Position numbers and translations under genes: made by a program. Positions 60,638-64,000 of a DNA stretch of 64,000 nt are shown here, piece by piece. The DNA lies in contig CAZFIV010000026.1 in the NCBI GenBank assembly GCA_964519665.1, positions 6,090 through 70,089 of the forward strand. Direction: 5' to 3'. Numbering within the stretch: the first letter of the stretch is position 1; each line of letters starts with the position of its first letter. Origin of the DNA: JANQQN01 sp964519665 (GTDB lineage: Bacteria > Myxococcota > Kuafuiibacteriia > Kuafuiibacteriales > Kuafuiibacteriaceae). Below the pieces are notes generated by a model. That model made no database searches. It was not told where the DNA came from and saw only the letters and a program-made list of their open reading frames with translations.

Positions 60638-62740
60638 TCACAGCTCCTCGATGGACGGCAGCGAAAGGTCGAGCAGGTCGGTGGTCAGCTTGCGCGATTC
60701 GAAAGTGAAGAGGTTCACTTTTAGGTGCACCCCGAATCGCCGAAAGCCGACGCGTCCCACGATGGAGACCTCACCCCGGATGAGCTGTAGCTGAAGCTGA
60801 AAGTTCGCCCCGCCCGCGACCAACAGCCTGGCGTCGTCGGTCAAGCCGTAGGCCAGCTGCGCGTTGAGCGGAAAGCTGGTGATCGCGAGGTTGAGCTTCG
60901 CCTCCACACCCGCCGCGGCAATGAAGATGTCGATGCCGCCTTCGATCTCCGCGAGCAGCGAAAACTCCGGACCCGTGGCGCGGTCGATCCGGCCGCAGCG
61001 GGTCAAGCTCTCCGTGGTCCCCAAGAGGGTCGCGCACTCAGCGGGGTCGGTGGAAGAGGTCATCTCGAACTCGGGAACGAATGCGGCCTCGCCGCCCACC
61101 GTGATCTTGAACCCGACCCGCACCGGCCCGAAGCCGAAGCCAAGGTTCGGGAAGTCGAACTTTCGCGCGATGCTGAATGGATCCTTGTCTTCTACCTCGG
61201 GCTGACGACGGAACAACGAGCGCACGTTGCGCTCGAAGACGAACACACCGGAGTCGTAGGTACTGTTGTCTTCATCGAGCAGGAGCGACGCCTCTGCGAA
61301 AGCGCGGGCCAACGTGAGCGAAAAGCGGCGACCGAACTTCCCTTCGATCTGGATCTTGCCCTCGAGCGTGCTTCGCAGACCGGCCGTGTTCATGAGGTTG
61401 CTGGTCTCGAAAGAGGTCCCCAGCGAGATCCGGTTCCGGTTGCCAATACCGCGATCGAAGCTCTTGTCGAAGTTGCGCTCGGGCCCGACGCCCGGCGAAG
61501 GGTTCTCGCGCACGAGGAAGACGTCGATGAGCTTGCAGTCGCTCACGTCGTCTTCTCCTTCGTTACCCGCCTGGACGAAGTCGGCGACGTAACACACTCG
61601 AACCACGAACCGACTCTCGGCCGCCCACTGTCCGCCGGGCTCGAGGGCGGTCCGAGCCTCGCCATCGATGAACAACTCTTGCGTGTAGACATTGTCGACC
61701 CCGGGCAGGAGCTCGGTCACCACTAACGAGGTGTCGGTTCCGCTGTCGGTGGCGACGGTGAGCGGCAAGAACAGCTGCTGATCGTTGGACGCCGAAAGCG
61801 CGAAGCGCAGGCTTGATTGACCGGGAAGGGTCTCGAGCGCCGCCAGCTGCTCAGCGGTAAGGCCAAACGTGAGGTCCTCTTCGATCGTGGGCTCCGCGTC
61901 TCGCAGCGCCGCCGGGATCTGATCGGGTGACGCCGCCGAGGTGTAGGGGTCCCGTCCATTGACGAGAAGACCCGCCGAGACCGATAGCGCGGGGCGGTCG
62001 GCATTCGAGGCCGATGGGAGCACCGCGACGGACGAATCGGCTCTAAAATCCGCCACCCGCACGTCGATCAGGTTCGAGCCGTCCGCATCGACCGGCGTGG
62101 GCCGCAACGAAATAGGGTACACACATCCTCGCGCCCCTTGAATCGCTTCGCCACCGACGCAAGCCTGATTGAGATTCAGGTTCTGATTGCCGGCTGAAAA
62201 CAGCACCTCAGGCGCATCGACGCCATCCTCGACCAACTGCTGATCGAAAGACACTTGGACATTCACCACCACGTCTTCGCCCGCGACCTCCTCGCAGACC
62301 TTCGTCGGCCAGATTCGAGCGGTGAAGCGCTGCTCGGTTCCGTCACCGACGATCTCGACATTTGTCGCGCTGGAGCTGCAGCCGCCGCCTTCGGTTGGAT
62401 CGACCAGGGAGAAGTAGAGGGCGACGTCCCGGGTTTCCGGTCGATCGTTGTCGTCACTGTTCGCAGTCAATCCGATCTCGACCGGAATGCTGTTGTTGAC
62501 GAACACCGGCTTCGCGATGTCGTACTGCAAGCTGAGGGACGTGACTCGAATGTCCTTCAGCGCAGGTGGCGGTGGCGGATCCGTCTCATCGCCCGGAGTT
62601 TGCTCGAACCCGGGGGGCTGCGAGCAATCACTGTCGGTGGGGTCGCACTCGAGATCCGCGTCACTGGCGCCTCCACAGGCGACCGCGGACGAACACAACA
62701 GACCAAAGGCCAACGCGTGGCGTCGAAGGAAGAAATGCAT
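60638..62740 (-). CDS. Large lipoprotein partner of HEAT-repeat protein
   Basis: 700 residues from ATG 62740, chosen because it starts a lipoprotein signal (LAFGLLCSSAVACGG, lipobox VAC). An acidic, Pro-rich linker (DETDPPPPPALKD) follows. The body is beta-rich, with Ig- or CARDB-like strands (RVTSLSLQYDIAKPVFVNNS) in the first half and large beta-sheet segments (VRVGFKITVGGEAAFVPEFE; EGGIDIFIAAAGVEAKLNLA) in the second, suggestive of a surface beta-structure. No named family. The co-translated HEAT protein suggests a joint envelope assembly. Confidence 0.75.
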   Translation of the reverse strand: MHFFLRRHALAFGLLCSSAVACGGASDADLECDPTDSDCSQPPGFEQTPGDETDPPPPPALKDIRVTSLSLQYDIAKPVFVNNSIPVEIGLTANSDDNDRPETRDVALYFSLVDPTEGGGCSSSATNVEIVGDGTEQRFTARIWPTKVCEEVAGEDVVVNVQVSFDQQLVEDGVDAPEVLFSAGNQNLNLNQACVGGEAIQGARGCVYPISLRPTPVDADGSNLIDVRVADFRADSSVAVLPSASNADRPALSVSAGLLVNGRDPYTSAASPDQIPAALRDAEPTIEEDLTFGLTAEQLAALETLPGQSSLRFALSASNDQQLFLPLTVATDSGTDTSLVVTELLPGVDNVYTQELFIDGEARTALEPGGQWAAESRFVVRVCYVADFVQAGNEGEDDVSDCKLIDVFLVRENPSPGVGPERNFDKSFDRGIGNRNRISLGTSFETSNLMNTAGLRSTLEGKIQIEGKFGRRFSLTLARAFAEASLLLDEDNSTYDSGVFVFERNVRSLFRRQPEVEDKDPFSIARKFDFPNLGFGFGPVRVGFKITVGGEAAFVPEFEMTSSTDPAECATLLGTTESLTRCGRIDRATGPEFSLLAEIEGGIDIFIAAAGVEAKLNLAITSFPLNAQLAYGLTDDARLLVAGGANFQLQLQLIRGEVSIVGRVGFRRFGVHLKVNLFTFESRKLTTDLLDLSLPSIEEL

Positions 62741-62829
62741 ATACGTGAGTGGCGACCGGCGGCCCATTGGTGAGATAGGCCGGCTGCATGACACCCATAC
62801 GCGGCGTCAATCGCTGCACGCGATCTCAG

Positions 62830-63941
62830 GACTTCAAGATCTTCATTCGAATCGCCGGTATGACCCGCGCATGACCCGCGCATGACCCGCGTGTGGAGGA
62901 GCACGAGGCCAGACTCCCACGAACCGATCCCGACCACGTCGCCGCGAGGAGAAAATGAAACGTCGCAAGCGTACTTGAGCTCGAGCTCGCCGAGCAACAA
63001 GAGGTCGGCCGAGTAGAACCGTACTCAGTCGTGCTCGACGAGGGCTCGCTCACCGCCGGGCGCCCAGGCGATGCGACCACCGGTGCCGCCTCCTTCGATT
63101 TGAGTCTCGCGGAGAATCTCGCCGGTGCCCGCGTCGACGACCGACAGACCCACCGGCGGCGCTCCATGGTTCAAGGCGAGCAGCGCCCCCGAACCCGAGA
63201 GTGCGCAATGCCGCACGAATCGCAAACCTGGTCGAATCACCTGGTGTGGACGCTCGGGAAGCGGAAGAGACCAAAGGAGAGGTAGTCGGGTTCGGGAGGA
63301 TCGGTGTCCGTTGTCGCACGCGGGCAGTGATGGACGAACCACTCCTCGCCGCTCGCGGTGGATGCGACCTCGATGATCATGTCTGAGGGAACTCTCGGCG
63401 ACCGACGTGCGCGCCGGACGCCGAGTCGAGGACGACAAGGCAGCCGGACCAAGAAGCATCGACGATGAATCGACCGCACGGGGGATCCGTGAAGGAGGCG
63501 AGCCGAGAACTTGGTCTTGAGACGTCAGGGCGCCGGACTTGAATGGAACGCGGGCCGCACGATGCGAGCCAGGCACCGTCGGGCGAGAGTCGGACGAAGT
63601 ACGAGGGGCCAAGCTTCACGTCGGTCCGCCTAACACCCTGGCGCTCCGGCGCATCGATAACCGAGAGCATCCCTTCAGACCCTGGCTTCCGGCTTGAATG
63701 CCAGAACACCTTCGAGCAGGGGGAACACGAAGTAAGGGCCCCAAGCGACCGCCGCGGCGATGGCGAGCACGAGCAAGGTGGACACGAGGACGCTTATCGA
63801 TGGGGGCGACTTTCGTTGACGCCTCGAGGTGGTGATGAGGTGGGTGCCGATTGGCGGTGCCGGGATCGCGCCGGTGTGACCGTCGGCGCGAGTCCGTTGT
63901 GGCGGGGGCGCGGCGTCCGCAGGCGGCCCTGCACTCGGCGG
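62830..63941 (-). pseudogene. Decayed membrane/WD40-like beta-propeller gene
   Basis: Minus-strand fragments read, in order: a start-less frame with helix LLVLAIAAAVAWGPYFVFPL ending LAFKPEARV-stop at 63675-63677; a second frame with YFVRLSPDGAWLASCGPRSI and VDASWSGCLVVLDSASGAHV; a third with MIIEVASTASGEEWFVHHC; and a fourth with NHGAPPVGLSVVDAGTGEIL, an in-frame TGA near 63022-63024, and then YACDVSFSPRGDVVGIGSWE. Together they make a membrane-anchored propeller with SPDG-type blades, cut by at least three frameshifts and one stop. Boundaries are approximate. A frame ending KVRFFVTLRSEQVS at 63948 may be the tail of a gene entering from the right edge. Confidence 0.5.
62860..62892. repeat. 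Three tandem 11-bp repeats
   Basis: ATGACCCGCGC at 62860-62870 and 62871-62881, and ATGACCCGCGT at 62882-62892. It lies at the 3' end of the decayed propeller gene; 11 is not a multiple of 3, so slippage here would shift frames. Confidence 0.85.
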
Positions 63942-64000
63942 CCGCGTCTAGGAGACTTGCTCCGAGCGAAGCGTGACAAAGAAGCGGACTTTGGGCGCTC

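Noticed and set aside
63948..64000. Minus-strand frame ending KVRFFVTLRSEQVS then stop
   Set aside because: Only 17 codons visible at the window edge; could be the end of a gene but cannot be supported.

Overview
This 64-kb window is high-GC bacterial chromosome. It looks like Myxococcota or a related deltaproteobacterial lineage, perhaps an uncultured member. That placement is inferred from gene content: DUF1552/DUF1592 proteins, many lipoproteins, cysteine-rich repeat proteins, DUF4157 (eCIS core) proteins, a pentameric ligand-gated channel and dockerin-like repeats. No rRNA, tRNA, CRISPR array or intact insertion sequence was seen.

Layout. 0-2 kb: a DUF1552/DUF1592 pair leaving the left edge. 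2.9-5.6 kb: a tight three-gene surface-polysaccharide-like operon (Gfo/Idh/MocA oxidoreductase, an unrecognised protein, a WecG/TagA glycosyltransferase). 6-15 kb: a secreted two-propeller phytase, a CBS-domain protein, a large TolB-propeller/amidohydrolase lipoprotein, an SRPBCC protein and lipoproteins. 15.4-19.4 kb: an eCIS-cargo-like block with a DUF4157-OmpA protein, a lipase and a frame-broken DUF4157 gene. 19.6-21.7 kb: a pentameric ligand-gated channel and a lysophospholipase-like hydrolase. 21.9-25.6 kb: a redox membrane operon (ferric-reductase/Rieske fusion and partners) with a double-YHS protein downstream. 25.85-30.1 kb: a divergent operon with stop/start overlaps. It has a 36-residue leader ORF, a cysteine dioxygenase/sulfinate decarboxylase fusion (predicted taurine route), a DedA/ATP-grasp fusion and a membrane-anchored hydrolase. 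30-39 kb: a DJ-1-like protein, a sulfatase with its own formylglycine-generating enzyme, a SnoaL protein, two cytochromes P460 facing an AraC regulator, and a Tat-exported hydrolase followed by a 192-bp IS-derived inverted-repeat element. 39-49 kb: a cysteine-rich lipoprotein, a choice-of-anchor I/dockerin protein, a lactate permease, a cyclic-nucleotide-binding/D-lactate-dehydrogenase fusion and a FadL-like porin. 49.3-57 kb: a complete assimilatory sulfate reduction and siroheme cluster around a divergent cysD/cysH promoter. 57-64 kb: a DegQ-like protease, three 56-bp tandem repeats, a HEAT-repeat protein paired with a large lipoprotein, and a decayed membrane/beta-propeller gene at the right edge.

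How genes work together. The sulfur cluster takes sulfate to sulfide and makes the siroheme its reductase needs. The 26-kb operon would spend cysteine on hypotaurine/taurine and carries a membrane ATP-grasp enzyme that could conjugate an amine or amino acid; this is the best candidate for an undescribed pathway. The permease and the cNMP-binding dehydrogenase form a lactate module. The sulfatase is activated by the adjacent FGE. Gene remnants (histidine kinase, TetR, GNAT, DUF4157, beta-propeller) show active gene decay. Start sites were chosen by signal peptide, Shine-Dalgarno match and overlap with neighbours; several are inferences.
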